From: Rhodobacterales bacterium HKCCE4037
Lineage (GTDB): Bacteria > Pseudomonadota > Alphaproteobacteria > Rhodobacterales > Rhodobacteraceae
Direction of reading: 5' to 3'
Length of the DNA stretch: 64,000 bases
NCBI GenBank assembly: GCA_015689645.1
Contig: WVSM01000007.1
Span: 1-64,000 of the forward strand
This document shows, in pieces, positions 42,824-51,918 of this stretch. Below the pieces are notes generated by a model. The model did not search any database and was not told where the DNA came from. It was given only the letters and a program-made list of their open reading frames with translations. Position numbers and translations under genes: made by a program. The first letter of the stretch is position 1; every line of letters begins with the position of its first letter.

Positions 42824-43846
42824 TTACGGGCAGTTGGCGAGCACACCGGGCACGCCGCCGCCGGGCACGCAGATCACCCCACCCCACTGGAATGCGACCT
42901 CGCCGTTGGGCAGCAGGATCTCCCACCAGGTGTAGCCGTCAAAGACAATGCCGCTGTCGGACAGAAGCGTGATGGTGGCGCCTTCCTCGGTGCCGCCGAT
43001 ATCGGGGAAGGCCGTTCCGGGGCCGGAGCGGACGTTGCCACCGAGTGTGACCGCCGCAATGTTGGCGGCACCGGCTGCGTCCGGGGTGGCTTCACCGGCG
43101 CCGGTGTCGGCCAGCGCAGGGACCGCGCCCTGCGCCGGGCAGGCGCCCGGATCGACGATGACGCCGCCGACGCCGCCGCCGGGCACGCAGATCACCCCGC
43201 CCCACTGGAAGGCAGAGCGCCCGTCCGGGAGAATGATCTCGAACCAATTGTACCCGTTGAACAAAACGCCGGTGTCGGCCTGAAGGATGATTTCGGCGCC
43301 TTCTTCCAGACTTCCGACATCCTCGAATTCGGTGCCGGGACCAGCGCGCAGGTTGCCACCGAGCGAGATGGCCGGAATGTTCGCGCCGCCTGCCGCGTCG
43401 GGGGTCGCCTCGCCCGCGCCGCTGTCACCGGAAAACGCAGGAGAGCCATTGTCCAATGGCTGGTCCTGAATAACTTCGCTGTCCTCGACGGGCTGAACGG
43501 GCTGCTCGACCGGGGCCGCGGAGGCGGTCTCCAGCGTGCAATGCACGGTCAGGTCGCCTGCCGTCAGGTCGGCGATATCGCCGGTCCCGCTGAGCGTCAG
43601 ATCGCCTCCGGTATAAGTGAAGGCCTCCCCTCGCCGGGTGGCGCGCAGAGTCACGGGGTCGCTTCCGCCTGAGGGGCTGTCCACGCCGGTGATGAATTCG
43701 GCGACGGCCGCGTCGGTGCCTTCGATGAGCATGACGCGCACGTCCACATCGCCGAAACCAGGGCAGAGATAGGCTTCTGCCTGGGCGTTGGCGGCGCCGG
43801 AGGCGAGCAACAATATGCCCGCGGAAAGGGTCAATCTGGGGGTCAT
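42824..43846 (-). CDS. Secreted protein with MliC-like domain and two SH3-like repeats
   Basis: A 340-residue protein with a Sec signal (residues 1-24, ending NAQA). An MliC-like domain (AYLCPGFGDVDV to LTVHC) is followed by a disordered acidic linker and two SH3-like repeats: GGNLRAGPGTEFEDVG to QWGGVICVPGGG, and GGNVRSGPGTAFPDIG to QWGGVICVPGGG. The repeats are offset by 106 codons and still almost identical in DNA at their ends, so the second arose by recent duplication. The start at 43846 was chosen because it begins the signal peptide. Possible roles are lysozyme inhibition or cell-wall binding. Confidence 0.75.
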   Translation of the reverse strand: MTPRLTLSAGILLLASGAANAQAEAYLCPGFGDVDVRVMLIEGTDAAVAEFITGVDSPSGGSDPVTLRATRRGEAFTYTGGDLTLSGTGDIADLTAGDLTVHCTLETASAAPVEQPVQPVEDSEVIQDQPLDNGSPAFSGDSGAGEATPDAAGGANIPAISLGGNLRAGPGTEFEDVGSLEEGAEIILQADTGVLFNGYNWFEIILPDGRSAFQWGGVICVPGGGVGGVIVDPGACPAQGAVPALADTGAGEATPDAAGAANIAAVTLGGNVRSGPGTAFPDIGGTEEGATITLLSDSGIVFDGYTWWEILLPNGEVAFQWGGVICVPGGGVPGVLANCP

Positions 43847-43944
43847 TATGGTGTGTTCCTCTTGAAGCGAGTGGCGCCACACTGCCGTGGTTTCCCGGCG
43901 GACCCAAGGGGCATTTTGCCCTCAGGCGGAACGGCGCTGCCGTG

Positions 43945-44637
43945 TCACAGATCGTCGTCGTCAAGCAGCTCGTCGTCGATCGCCGCCTCGGCATCGTCGT
44001 CGAACATATCGCCGGTGTCCTTGTCCCGGTCGCCGTCGGGGCCCTCTTCGGGGTCGCCATCGGGGGGGCGGCTTTCCAGCAGCCCCGCTTCGCGCAGCTC
44101 CTTGAGGCCCGGCAGATCGCGGGCATTCTCCAGCCCGAAATGATCGAGGAATTCAGTCGTCACGACATAGGTGACCGGTCGGCCTGGCGTCATCCGGCGG
44201 CGGCCGAACTTGATCCAGTCAAGCTCGATCAACTGGTCGACGGTGCCACGGCTGACCGACACGCCGCGGATCTCCTCGATTTCGGCGCGGGTGACGGGCT
44301 GATGATAGGCGACGATGGCCAGCGTTTCGATGGCCGCGCGGGAGAGTTTGCGCTGTTCGACCTGCTCGCGCGCCATGAGAAAGCCGAGGTCGGCGGCGGT
44401 GCGGAAGGCGTAGGCATCGCCCACCTTTGCGACCTGCACGCCGCGCCCCTCGTAGCGTTTGCGCAGAAGCACCAGCGCCTCGGCCGGGTCGGAGCCGTGG
44501 GGCATCCGCGCCTCCATCTCCGAGAGGCTGACCGGCTCGGCGGAGGCGAACAGAAGCGCCTCGATCATGCGCTCCTGTTCGGCCAGCGGGGGCGCGCGGA
44601 AGAGGCTTTCTTCCTTCTTATTGGGGGCGTCGCTCAT
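43945..44637 (-). CDS. scpB: Segregation and condensation protein B
   Basis: A 230-residue kleisin-partner of the SMC-ScpAB condensin complex. Two winged helices: RMIEALLFASAEPVSLSEM and ETLAIVAYHQPVTRAEIEEIR with the following GVSVSRGTVDQLIE. A long acidic tail (DDDAEAAIDDELLDDDD) is typical for alphaproteobacteria. It overlaps scpA by ATGA. scpA-scpB-nagZ order is a conserved alphaproteobacterial block. Confidence 0.96.
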   Translation of the reverse strand: MSDAPNKKEESLFRAPPLAEQERMIEALLFASAEPVSLSEMEARMPHGSDPAEALVLLRKRYEGRGVQVAKVGDAYAFRTAADLGFLMAREQVEQRKLSRAAIETLAIVAYHQPVTRAEIEEIRGVSVSRGTVDQLIELDWIKFGRRRMTPGRPVTYVVTTEFLDHFGLENARDLPGLKELREAGLLESRPPDGDPEEGPDGDRDKDTGDMFDDDAEAAIDDELLDDDDL

Positions 44638-45428
44638 GTGTCTTTCCGGCGCAGTTGGATCGGCTCGAACGTGTCGGATTGCCGGATTTCAACCTTTCCG
44701 GCCTTCGTCAACTCCAAAGCGGCGGCGAAATTGGCGGCGGTGGCGGACCGGCGCGCCTTGGGGTCCGTGGTCCAGCCGTCTGGCAGGTAGCTCATCAAAT
44801 CGGCCCATTCCCCCATGTAACCCACCAGGTTGCGCAGGCGGTCGAGCGCCTCTTCCATGGTCAGGATCTTCTCGCGGTCCATCACGTAGGGACGGAAATC
44901 GTCCTTCGTGCGGATGCGGGCATAGGCCTGCATCAGGTCCAGAAGGCCGGCGGTATAGGTGATCTTGCGGTTGGTCGTCATCGCCTGCGGCGCGCCGCGC
45001 ACGAAGCGGTCGCGGCCAAGCCGGTCGCGGGCCATCAGCTTGGCGGCGCAATCGCGCATCGCGGCAAGGCGTTCGAGCTGGAAGGCGAGATGCGCGGCGA
45101 GGTCTTCGCCCGATGGCCCCTCCTCGCCCGGTTCGGGGGGCAGCAGGAGCTTGGATTTCAGGAAGGCGAGCCAGGCGGCCATCACGAGGTAGTCGGCGGC
45201 CAGTTCGATGCGCAACTGGCGGGCCTGTTCGATGAAGGCAAGGTATTGCTCGGTCAGCGCAAGGATGGAGATCTTGCGCAGGTCGACCTTCTGGGTGCGC
45301 GACAGCGTCAAGAGCAGGTCGAGCGGACCTTCGAAGCCGTCGACATCGACGATCAGCGCCTCGGCCTCGCGGCGGGCGGTGACGCTGTCCCAATCGTCGG
45401 TGTTCGCGGGTTGTCCGGCTTCAGACAT
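44634..45428 (-). CDS. scpA: Segregation and condensation protein A
   Basis: A 264-residue kleisin of the SMC condensin complex. The N-terminal block VDGFEGPLDLLLTL is diagnostic, with KVDLRKISILALTEQYL and YLVMAAWLAFLKSKLLLP after it. The C-terminal winged region is short. The start at 45428 (MSEAG) has GGAGAGG upstream and overlaps the nagZ end by 8 bp. Confidence 0.95.
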   Translation of the reverse strand: MSEAGQPANTDDWDSVTARREAEALIVDVDGFEGPLDLLLTLSRTQKVDLRKISILALTEQYLAFIEQARQLRIELAADYLVMAAWLAFLKSKLLLPPEPGEEGPSGEDLAAHLAFQLERLAAMRDCAAKLMARDRLGRDRFVRGAPQAMTTNRKITYTAGLLDLMQAYARIRTKDDFRPYVMDREKILTMEEALDRLRNLVGYMGEWADLMSYLPDGWTTDPKARRSATAANFAAALELTKAGKVEIRQSDTFEPIQLRRKDT

Positions 45429-46425
45429 AAACCTCTCCGCCCAGAAGGGCTGAAAGGTCCCTCTCGGCGGCTTGGATGTCAAGCGGTTGAGGCTCCGGTC
45501 GGCGGGCAATGACCGTGTCCGCGCGGGCCTGGGCGGCACCGGAAAGCTGGCCGCAATTGGCGAGCACCTGCTCCATCTCGGCGCGGTCGCCGTTGCAATG
45601 CAGGATCATGTCGCAACCCGCCTTCCGGGCGGCGGCAGCGCGCTCGGCAATCGTGCCGGGAAGCGCGTTCATCGACAGGTCGTCTGTCATCAGAAGGCCA
45701 TCGAAATCAATGTCTTCGCGGATGACCTTCATCACGTCAGGCGAGAGCGTCGCGGGGCGGTCGGGGTCGATCGCCTCGAAGACGACATGGGCGGTCATGC
45801 CCATCATGATGTGGTCCATCTCTGCGAAGACGGCGAAATCGGTGACGTCCAGCGTTTCGCGGTCCAGCGATACGCGCGGCAGGTCGTGGTGGCTGTCGAC
45901 GGTGGCCGCGCCGTGGCCGGGGATGTGCTTGACCACCGGGTGGATGCCGCCGTCGGTCAACCCCTCGGCCACCGCGTTGCACAGGTCAATCACCGTGTCG
46001 GGGTCGGTGCCGTAAAGGCGGTTTTGCAGGAAGGGGTGGGTCTCGCTCCGGGCGACATCGGCGGTGGGGCCGCAGTGCACGTCGATGCCCACGGCACGCA
46101 ATTCCTCGGCGATCAGGCGGTAGCGCAGGTAGAGTGCGCGCGCCGGGTCGGACGCGCGCGCAACCATGTCGAGCGGCGGGTGCCATTCACGCCAGTGGGG
46201 CGCGCGCAGGCGTTGCACGCGACCACCTTCCTGGTCGATCAGGACCGGCGCTTCCCACCCGACCGCATCCCGCAATTCTGCTGTCAGGGCAGCAACTTGC
46301 GCCGGGTCGTTGACGTTCCGCGCGAAGAGAATGAAGCCCCAGGGCTGCGCCTCAGCAAAGAACCGTTTCTCGTCCGGCGAGAGGCTCAGCCCCTCGCAGC
46401 CGAGGATGGTCGCGGCCTGTGTCAC
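45421..46425 (-). CDS. nagZ: Beta-N-acetylhexosaminidase (peptidoglycan recycling)
   Basis: A 334-residue GH3 enzyme that removes GlcNAc from anhydro-muropeptides in the cytoplasm. The family site VVKHIPGHGAATVDSHHDLP includes the catalytic His; the nucleophile Asp is in LLMTDDLSM. The start is GTG at 46425, overlapping the SPOR-gene stop as GTGA. The N-terminus ILGCEGLSLSPDE is standard. Confidence 0.95.
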   Translation of the reverse strand: MTQAATILGCEGLSLSPDEKRFFAEAQPWGFILFARNVNDPAQVAALTAELRDAVGWEAPVLIDQEGGRVQRLRAPHWREWHPPLDMVARASDPARALYLRYRLIAEELRAVGIDVHCGPTADVARSETHPFLQNRLYGTDPDTVIDLCNAVAEGLTDGGIHPVVKHIPGHGAATVDSHHDLPRVSLDRETLDVTDFAVFAEMDHIMMGMTAHVVFEAIDPDRPATLSPDVMKVIREDIDFDGLLMTDDLSMNALPGTIAERAAAARKAGCDMILHCNGDRAEMEQVLANCGQLSGAAQARADTVIARRPEPQPLDIQAAERDLSALLGGEVYV

Positions 46426-47501
46426 CTGACGGTCACCGGGATGCAGGCAGCCCCCTGCGCGACCAATGCAGCACAGAAGCGGCGCGAGGCGGAGAGATCA
46501 CCGAAGCCATGGGCCCGCAGACGATAGAAGGTCTGTCCGCCGGAGGAGGCCTGTTCGATGACGCGCGCCCGACCGATGAAGAAATCCGGGAAGTTCTGCG
46601 ACAGTCGCTGCCATTCGGCGCGGGCCAGATCCGCGGAGTCGAACGCGCCAAGCTGGACAAGGCGGGTGCCGGTTTCCAGATCGGCGGCGGCAATCTCGAA
46701 ATCGTCGTTCACGGCAGGCGCCTCCCCTGCGGTCAGCGCGGCCTCGACAACCGGAACTGCGGTGGCCGCTTCGGCACGGGCCTGGATGCCGGCGGGGCGC
46801 AGGGCGGGACGGGGCGAGCGGCGCACGCCAGGGACCGAGATCGGGATGGTATCGGCGCGGGCCACCAGATCGGGCGCGTCCGCCGTGTTCGGAAGTGTAC
46901 TTTCTTCCAATCCTTCAAGGGGTTGCGCTTCGGCCAGCAGACGCTCGATCAACGCTTCGGTGTCCTCGGGCGTCGCCAGGGCCATGGCCTCGGGCGCCGC
47001 ATCGGCCACGATGTCAGCTTCGACTTCCGCGCCTTCCGCGACCTCTGCGACTTCGGGAGCTACCTCTTCAGCCTCGGCGGCAACGGAGGCATTCTGGAAG
47101 GCCTGCTCCAGCTCGGGCACGTCGTCGAAGTCGACGGGTTGCGGGGCCAGTACAAGCTGATCGGGGACCGGTGCAGCCTCGGCGCCTTCGGCCAGACGGT
47201 TGACGGCGAGGCCCTGGTTCTCGGCCACCGAGCCGCCAGGGTTTTCGGGCGCGACGCGCATCGGACCTTCCATGGCGCGAATTACCGGCACGTCCGTCAC
47301 GTCGCGCATCAGAAGTTGCCACGCCCAGATTGCCATGCCGATCACAAGACCGATGGACACGACCGCCCCGGCCCAGTTCACAAGCAGGCTGACGCGGTTG
47401 ACGTCTCCGGCCGTGTTCGTGTGCCCGTGGGAATAATGCTCAGGGGAATAGTCGTAACCAGACTCGCGGGTATGCTCCCCGGAATAATGGATATCTGCCA
47501 T
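46422..47501 (-). CDS. SPOR-domain inner-membrane protein
   Basis: A 359-residue bitopic protein. It has a cytoplasmic N-terminus, one TM helix at about 43-65 (WAGAVVSIGLVIGMAIWAW), a long acidic Ala/Glu-rich periplasmic linker and a C-terminal SPOR domain (RLVQLGAFDSADLARAEWQRL to FYRLRAHGF). SPOR domains bind denuded glycan at the septum, so it is likely a cell-division or cell-wall protein. It sits between argS and nagZ as in other Rhodobacteraceae. Confidence 0.92.
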   Translation of the reverse strand: MADIHYSGEHTRESGYDYSPEHYSHGHTNTAGDVNRVSLLVNWAGAVVSIGLVIGMAIWAWQLLMRDVTDVPVIRAMEGPMRVAPENPGGSVAENQGLAVNRLAEGAEAAPVPDQLVLAPQPVDFDDVPELEQAFQNASVAAEAEEVAPEVAEVAEGAEVEADIVADAAPEAMALATPEDTEALIERLLAEAQPLEGLEESTLPNTADAPDLVARADTIPISVPGVRRSPRPALRPAGIQARAEAATAVPVVEAALTAGEAPAVNDDFEIAAADLETGTRLVQLGAFDSADLARAEWQRLSQNFPDFFIGRARVIEQASSGGQTFYRLRAHGFGDLSASRRFCAALVAQGAACIPVTVR

Positions 47502-47578
47502 GCCTGCCTCATTCGCCCGGGCCGTTGCGGAGGCCCGTTGTCATCTGCTCGACCGGTGCGACAGGAGGTCTTGATGCC

Positions 47579-49306
47579 TCACATTTGTTCGACCGGAGTA
47601 ACGCCCAAGATACCAAGACCGTTGGAAATGACAATCGCCACGGCGGAAATCAGGCAAAGTTTCCCGGATGTTGCCGATGAGTCATCCTCCTGGAAGAACC
47701 GCAGGTGCGGCTCGGCGTTGCCCTTGTTCCAGAGCGCGTGGAATTCCGAGGCGAGATCGTAGAGGTAGAAGGCGACGCGATGCGGCTCGTGCGTTGCTGC
47801 TGCCGCCTCGATCATGCGGGGGTATTCGGCGAGTTTCGCGGCCAGCGCCAGTTCGGCCGGATCGGAGATCGCGGAGAGGTTGGCCGGGTCCGCTTCGATC
47901 CCCGCCTCGGCGGCCTTGCGCAGCACCGAGTGGATGCGCGCATGGGCGTATTGCACATACCAGACGGGGTTGTCCTTGGATTGCTCGCGCACCTTGTCGA
48001 CGTCGAAATCGAGCGGCGCGTCGTTCTTGCGGGTGAGCATGTGGAAGCGGGTGACATCGGCGCCCACCATCTCCACCACATCGCGCAGGGTCACGAAGGT
48101 CCCTGCCCGCTTGGACATCTTCAACTCCTTGTCGCCCTGCCGGAGCTTGACCAGCTGCGTCAGCTTGATGTCGAGCGGCACCTTGCCGTCGCTGAGGGCG
48201 GAGACCGCCGCCTTCATGCGCTTGACGTAGCCGCCGTGGTCGGCCCCGAACACGTCGATCAGTTCCTGGAAGCCCCTGGAAACCTTGTCGAAATGATACG
48301 CGATGTCGGGCGCGAAATAGGTCCAGGACCCGTCGGATTTCATCACCGGGCGGTCCACGTCGTCGCCGTGATCGGTGGATTTGAACAGCGTCTGTTCGCG
48401 CGGTTCCCAATCGTCGGGGGTCTTGCCTTTTGGTGGTTCCAGCACGCCTTCGTAGATCAGGCCCTTGCCGCGCAATTCGTCGATGGCGGCCTCGATCCGG
48501 CCAGTGCCGTAGAGCGATTTCTCGGAATAGAACACGTCCATCCTTACGCCCAGAAGCGCCAGGTCTTGGCGGATCAGCTCCATCATCCGCTCGGTCGCGA
48601 AGTCGCGCACCTCGTCCAGCCAGAATTGCTCCCCCTTGTCGACGAACTTGTCGCCGACCTTGTCCTTGAGCGCCTCACCCACCTCGATCAGGTAGTCGCC
48701 GGGATAGGTGCCATCCTCGAACGCGACCTCCTGCCCGTGGGCTTCGAGGTAGCGAAGATAGACGGAGCGGGCGAGCACATCGACCTGCGCGCCGCCGTCG
48801 TTGATGTAATACTCGCGGGTCACGTCATAGCCCGCCGCGTCGAGCAGGCTGGCCAGCGCATCGCCGAAGACCGCGCCACGAGTGTGACCGACATGCAACG
48901 GGCCTGTGGGGTTTGCGCTGACATATTCGACGTTTACGCGGCGACCTTCACCTGTTGCGCCGCGCCCGAAAGCGTCCCCCTTCTGCAACACCTCCGCCAC
49001 GACGTTGTGCCAGACGGAGGCCGAAAGGCGCAGGTTGAGGAAACCCGGCCCGGCAACGTCCGCGCTGTCGATGCGATCATCATCGGCAAGCTTGGCGGCC
49101 AGCGCCTCGGCAATGTCGCGGGGCTTCATCCGGGCGGGCTTCGCCAGCACCATCGCGGCGTTGGTCGCCATGTCGCCATGGGCCGCGTCACGGGGCGGTT
49201 CGACCGTGATGGCGCGGGTGTCCAGTCCCTCGGGCAAGGTGCCCTCGGCGGAAAGCGTGTCGATGGCGGCGAGAACGGCCTCGCGGATCTGGTCGAACAG
49301 GGTCAT
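47579..49306 (-). CDS. argS: Arginyl-tRNA synthetase
   Basis: A 575-residue class I synthetase charging tRNA-Arg. The HIGH motif is HVGH in [13 protein letters not shown] and KMSKS appears as LKMSKRAG. The N-terminal add-1 domain and C-terminal DALR anticodon-binding domain ([19 protein letters not shown]) are complete. It ends with VEQM. It is the first gene of the argS-SPOR-nagZ-scpA-scpB minus-strand block. Confidence 0.98.
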   Translation of the reverse strand: MTLFDQIREAVLAAIDTLSAEGTLPEGLDTRAITVEPPRDAAHGDMATNAAMVLAKPARMKPRDIAEALAAKLADDDRIDSADVAGPGFLNLRLSASVWHNVVAEVLQKGDAFGRGATGEGRRVNVEYVSANPTGPLHVGHTRGAVFGDALASLLDAAGYDVTREYYINDGGAQVDVLARSVYLRYLEAHGQEVAFEDGTYPGDYLIEVGEALKDKVGDKFVDKGEQFWLDEVRDFATERMMELIRQDLALLGVRMDVFYSEKSLYGTGRIEAAIDELRGKGLIYEGVLEPPKGKTPDDWEPREQTLFKSTDHGDDVDRPVMKSDGSWTYFAPDIAYHFDKVSRGFQELIDVFGADHGGYVKRMKAAVSALSDGKVPLDIKLTQLVKLRQGDKELKMSKRAGTFVTLRDVVEMVGADVTRFHMLTRKNDAPLDFDVDKVREQSKDNPVWYVQYAHARIHSVLRKAAEAGIEADPANLSAISDPAELALAAKLAEYPRMIEAAAATHEPHRVAFYLYDLASEFHALWNKGNAEPHLRFFQEDDSSATSGKLCLISAVAIVISNGLGILGVTPVEQM

Positions 49307-49369
49307 GGGCGTGTCCTTGGAAGGGTCACGCGCGGTGTATCATTACTGCCTGTGGCGTCAATCAGGGCG

Positions 49370-49717
49370 TCAGGGCGTGCAGCGCAGGTAATCGGTGACG
49401 ATGCCGTCGTTGATCATCCGCATGACCTGCCCGTCCTGAAGCGGGATCAGGAACATGTTGGCAGTCCATTCCTGCCCCTCGCCGGCGCAATTGCCGATGT
49501 AGGAATAGCCGTCCGTGCCCTGGACGGGGACCGGGTTCGACAGGGTGCAGAGGCTCTCGTAGAAGGTCAGAACGTTGTTCTCGAGCCGGACGACCGTCTC
49601 CTCGGGGTGGGTGGTGCAGGCGCCGATCTGGTAGCGGCCATTGGCCACCTGGGCCTGCGCGGTGGCGGCTGCGGCCAGCAGGAGAACTGCGGAAATTGAA
49701 AAGGTTTTCAAGGACAT
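49370..49717 (-). CDS. Small secreted protein, tandem paralogue 1
   Basis: A 115-residue protein with a Sec signal (residues 1-22, ATAQAQ). The mature part has five Cys and the block CTLSNPVPVQGTDG. It is homologous to the next gene: C-x-LSNP, D-x-x-x-YxGxC and the ending Y-x-RC-P align. The family is unrecognised. The two genes are 46 bp apart on the same strand. Confidence 0.72.
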   Translation of the reverse strand: MSLKTFSISAVLLLAAAATAQAQVANGRYQIGACTTHPEETVVRLENNVLTFYESLCTLSNPVPVQGTDGYSYIGNCAGEGQEWTANMFLIPLQDGQVMRMINDGIVTDYLRCTP

Positions 49718-49763
49718 GGGGGAAAGCTCCTCGCGTCGGAAATGGACGCGCGGAACCGGCCCG

Positions 49764-50129
49764 TCAGGGTTCGCACCGCGCGTAGGTATAGGCGTTATTG
49801 TTGATGACCACCACCATGCCGTCTATGGAGGCTTCCCCCACCAGCAGGCGGGCGTCGAAATCCACGCCTTCGGCGGTGCAGGCGCCATCGTAGAGGAAGA
49901 TCTGGTCCATGTCGCGCACGTTGATCGGGTTCGACAATTCGCAGCATTGCTCGAACAAGCACAGCGTCGGGAAGGACAGCGAGGCGGTGCTTTCCGTGCC
50001 GGGTTCGAACCCCTCGGAGGGGCAGGTAAAGCCTTGATAGAATTGACCATCTTGCGGGAAAGCCTGCGCGATGGACAGGGACGCGAACAGGACCGCCGCC
50101 GGGGCGGCGAGGCGGAGAGCAAAGGACAT
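49764..50129 (-). CDS. Small secreted protein, tandem paralogue 2
   Basis: A 121-residue protein with a Sec signal (residues 1-23, ending AQA). The mature part has six Cys, including QCCELSNPINV, and ends AYTYARCEP. It shares the C-x-LSNP and YDGAC/YIGNC blocks with the neighbour. Function is unknown. It probably folds as a small disulfide-linked domain in the periplasm. Confidence 0.72.
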   Translation of the reverse strand: MSFALRLAAPAAVLFASLSIAQAFPQDGQFYQGFTCPSEGFEPGTESTASLSFPTLCLFEQCCELSNPINVRDMDQIFLYDGACTAEGVDFDARLLVGEASIDGMVVVINNNAYTYARCEP

Positions 50130-50151
50130 CGTTCGGCTCCGGTAATTTGAG

Positions 50152-51324
50152 CTATAGGGGCGATTTCAGTGTGCCGCGATCCGGGCCACCGATCAACCTC
50201 TGGTGGCTCTCGAGCGCGAACCGGTCCGTCATGCCGGAGATGTAATCGGACACGATCCGCGCAAGGGCCGTCTCGTCACCGGCGATGTCTTCCACGTCCT
50301 TGCGCCACTGCTTGGGCAATTCGCCCGGGTTGGCCATGAAGAAGGGGAACAGGTCCTCGACGGCCTGCGTCACCTCACGGCGCATGACGATGACCGAGGG
50401 CGCGCGGTACATGCGGTTGAATAAAAATGTCCGGATGACCTTCAGGTCTTCGAACAAACCCTTGGAAAAGCGGATGATCGGACGACCTGCCAAGCGGATA
50501 TCCACAGGGGTTTGTGGATCGATTTCAGCGAACGCAGCGCGGGCACAGGCCAGAACATCCTCCACCAGGACGCCGAAAAAGCGGCGCAGGGCCTCGTGAC
50601 GGCGGCGGTAATAGTTCAGGCCCGGGTATTTCGCATCCACCGCCGCGAAACAGTCGCGCAGGATCGGCAATTCGGCCAGTTCGTCGGTCGAGAACAATTC
50701 AGCCCTCAAACCATCATGGAGATCGTGGTGATTGTAGGCGATGTCATCGGCCAGCGCGGCGACCTGCGCCTCGGCACTGGCGTGGGTGTCGAGCTCCAGG
50801 TCCAGCCCGTCGCAGGAGGCTTCAAGTGCCCAGGGATAAGGCGGCAGGACGGGGCCGTTGTGCTTGGCGATGCCTTCCAACGTCTCCCACGTCAGGTTCA
50901 GCCCGTCGAATTCCGCGTAATGCCGCTCCAGGTGGGTCACGATCCTGAGCGCCTGCGCGTTGTGGTCGAACCCGCCGTAGGGCGCCATGAGCGCCTGCAG
51001 CGCATCCTCGCCGGTATGCCCGAAGGGCGGATGGCCAAGGTCATGGGCCAGCGCCACCGTTTCGGTCAGGTCCTCGTCCAGCCCCAGCGCGCGGGCCATG
51101 GTGCGGGCGACCTGCGCCACTTCAAGCGAATGGGTCAGGCGGGTACGGAAATAATCGCCCTCGTGCTCCACGAAAACCTGCGTCTTGTGCTTGAGGCGGC
51201 GGAAGGCCGAGGAATGGATGATCCGGTCGCGGTCGCGCTGGAAGGGGGAGCGGTGGGCGCTCTCCTCTTCCGGCACGCGGCGGCCGCGCGTGTCCATCGG
51301 ATCGCATGCGAAGGATGCCCGCAT
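50152..51324 (-). CDS. dgt: Deoxyguanosinetriphosphate triphosphohydrolase-like protein
   Basis: A 390-residue HD-domain dNTPase that hydrolyses dGTP-type nucleotides to the nucleoside and triphosphate. N-terminal RSPFQRDRDRIIHSSAFRRL and the metal-binding set LTHSLEVAQVAR, ALAHDLGHPPFGHTGE and ADDIAYNHHDL are present. The start at 51324 follows AAGGAGG. It is divergent from the A-type carrier gene, a conserved pair in these bacteria. Confidence 0.94.
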   Translation of the reverse strand: MRASFACDPMDTRGRRVPEEESAHRSPFQRDRDRIIHSSAFRRLKHKTQVFVEHEGDYFRTRLTHSLEVAQVARTMARALGLDEDLTETVALAHDLGHPPFGHTGEDALQALMAPYGGFDHNAQALRIVTHLERHYAEFDGLNLTWETLEGIAKHNGPVLPPYPWALEASCDGLDLELDTHASAEAQVAALADDIAYNHHDLHDGLRAELFSTDELAELPILRDCFAAVDAKYPGLNYYRRRHEALRRFFGVLVEDVLACARAAFAEIDPQTPVDIRLAGRPIIRFSKGLFEDLKVIRTFLFNRMYRAPSVIVMRREVTQAVEDLFPFFMANPGELPKQWRKDVEDIAGDETALARIVSDYISGMTDRFALESHQRLIGGPDRGTLKSPL

Positions 51325-51498
51325 GTCATGCCTCCTTGCCGCCCGGCTCCGGCGCGGCACTCGTCTCGTTCATTTTCGCGCCAATGTTTCGGAAACCGGT
51401 TTCCCCGGTCCCGATCGCGCGCCTTGGGGGCTTCGTCTTGTCCCCGCCCCTGCCCCTTCATATATTTGCACCACGCTGAATGCGACAGGTGATCTGAC

Positions 51499-51828
51499 AT
51501 GCTGAATGTGCCCCCCAAAGTGACCGACCGCGCCTTCGCGCGCCTGGCGGAGATCAACGAAACCGCCGAGGCGCCGCAGGCCCTGCGCGTGGCCGTCGAG
51601 GGCGGCGGGTGTTCGGGCTTTCAATACGAGATCAAGCTGGATGCCCCGGCCGACGACGATCTGGTGCTGGAAGGCCAGGGCCAGAAGGTCGTGGTCGACA
51701 GCGTTTCGCTGCCGTTCCTGGCCGATGCGGTGATCGACTTCACCGAGGAGCTGATCGGCGCGCGGTTCACCATCGAGAACCCGAACGCCACGTCCTCCTG
51801 CGGCTGCGGCACGTCGTTCTCCATGTAA
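51499..51828 (+). CDS. A-type iron-sulfur cluster carrier (IscA/ErpA family)
   Basis: A 109-residue Fe-S assembly protein with the three conserved Cys: GGGCSGFQY and the C-terminal SSCGCGTSF. It passes clusters to target apoproteins. ErpA is the best guess among family names, but sequence alone does not separate it from IscA or SufA. It is divergent from dgt. Confidence 0.9.
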   Translation: MLNVPPKVTDRAFARLAEINETAEAPQALRVAVEGGGCSGFQYEIKLDAPADDDLVLEGQGQKVVVDSVSLPFLADAVIDFTEELIGARFTIENPNATSSCGCGTSFSM

Positions 51829-51918
51829 GCAGCGCTCGGCGCGGCGTTTTAACGTCGCGTTTTGCTGGCGCTGTCGTCCGCGAATGCTAGGCTCCCTTCC
51901 AAGCCAAGGGAGGGCGCC

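Noticed and set aside
42852-43211. CRISPR-like direct repeats
   Set aside because: Only two copies, both inside a coding frame and encoding SH3-like domain ends.
47705-49699. 664-residue plus-strand open frame
   Set aside because: Antisense of argS, which has intact HVGH and KMSKR motifs.
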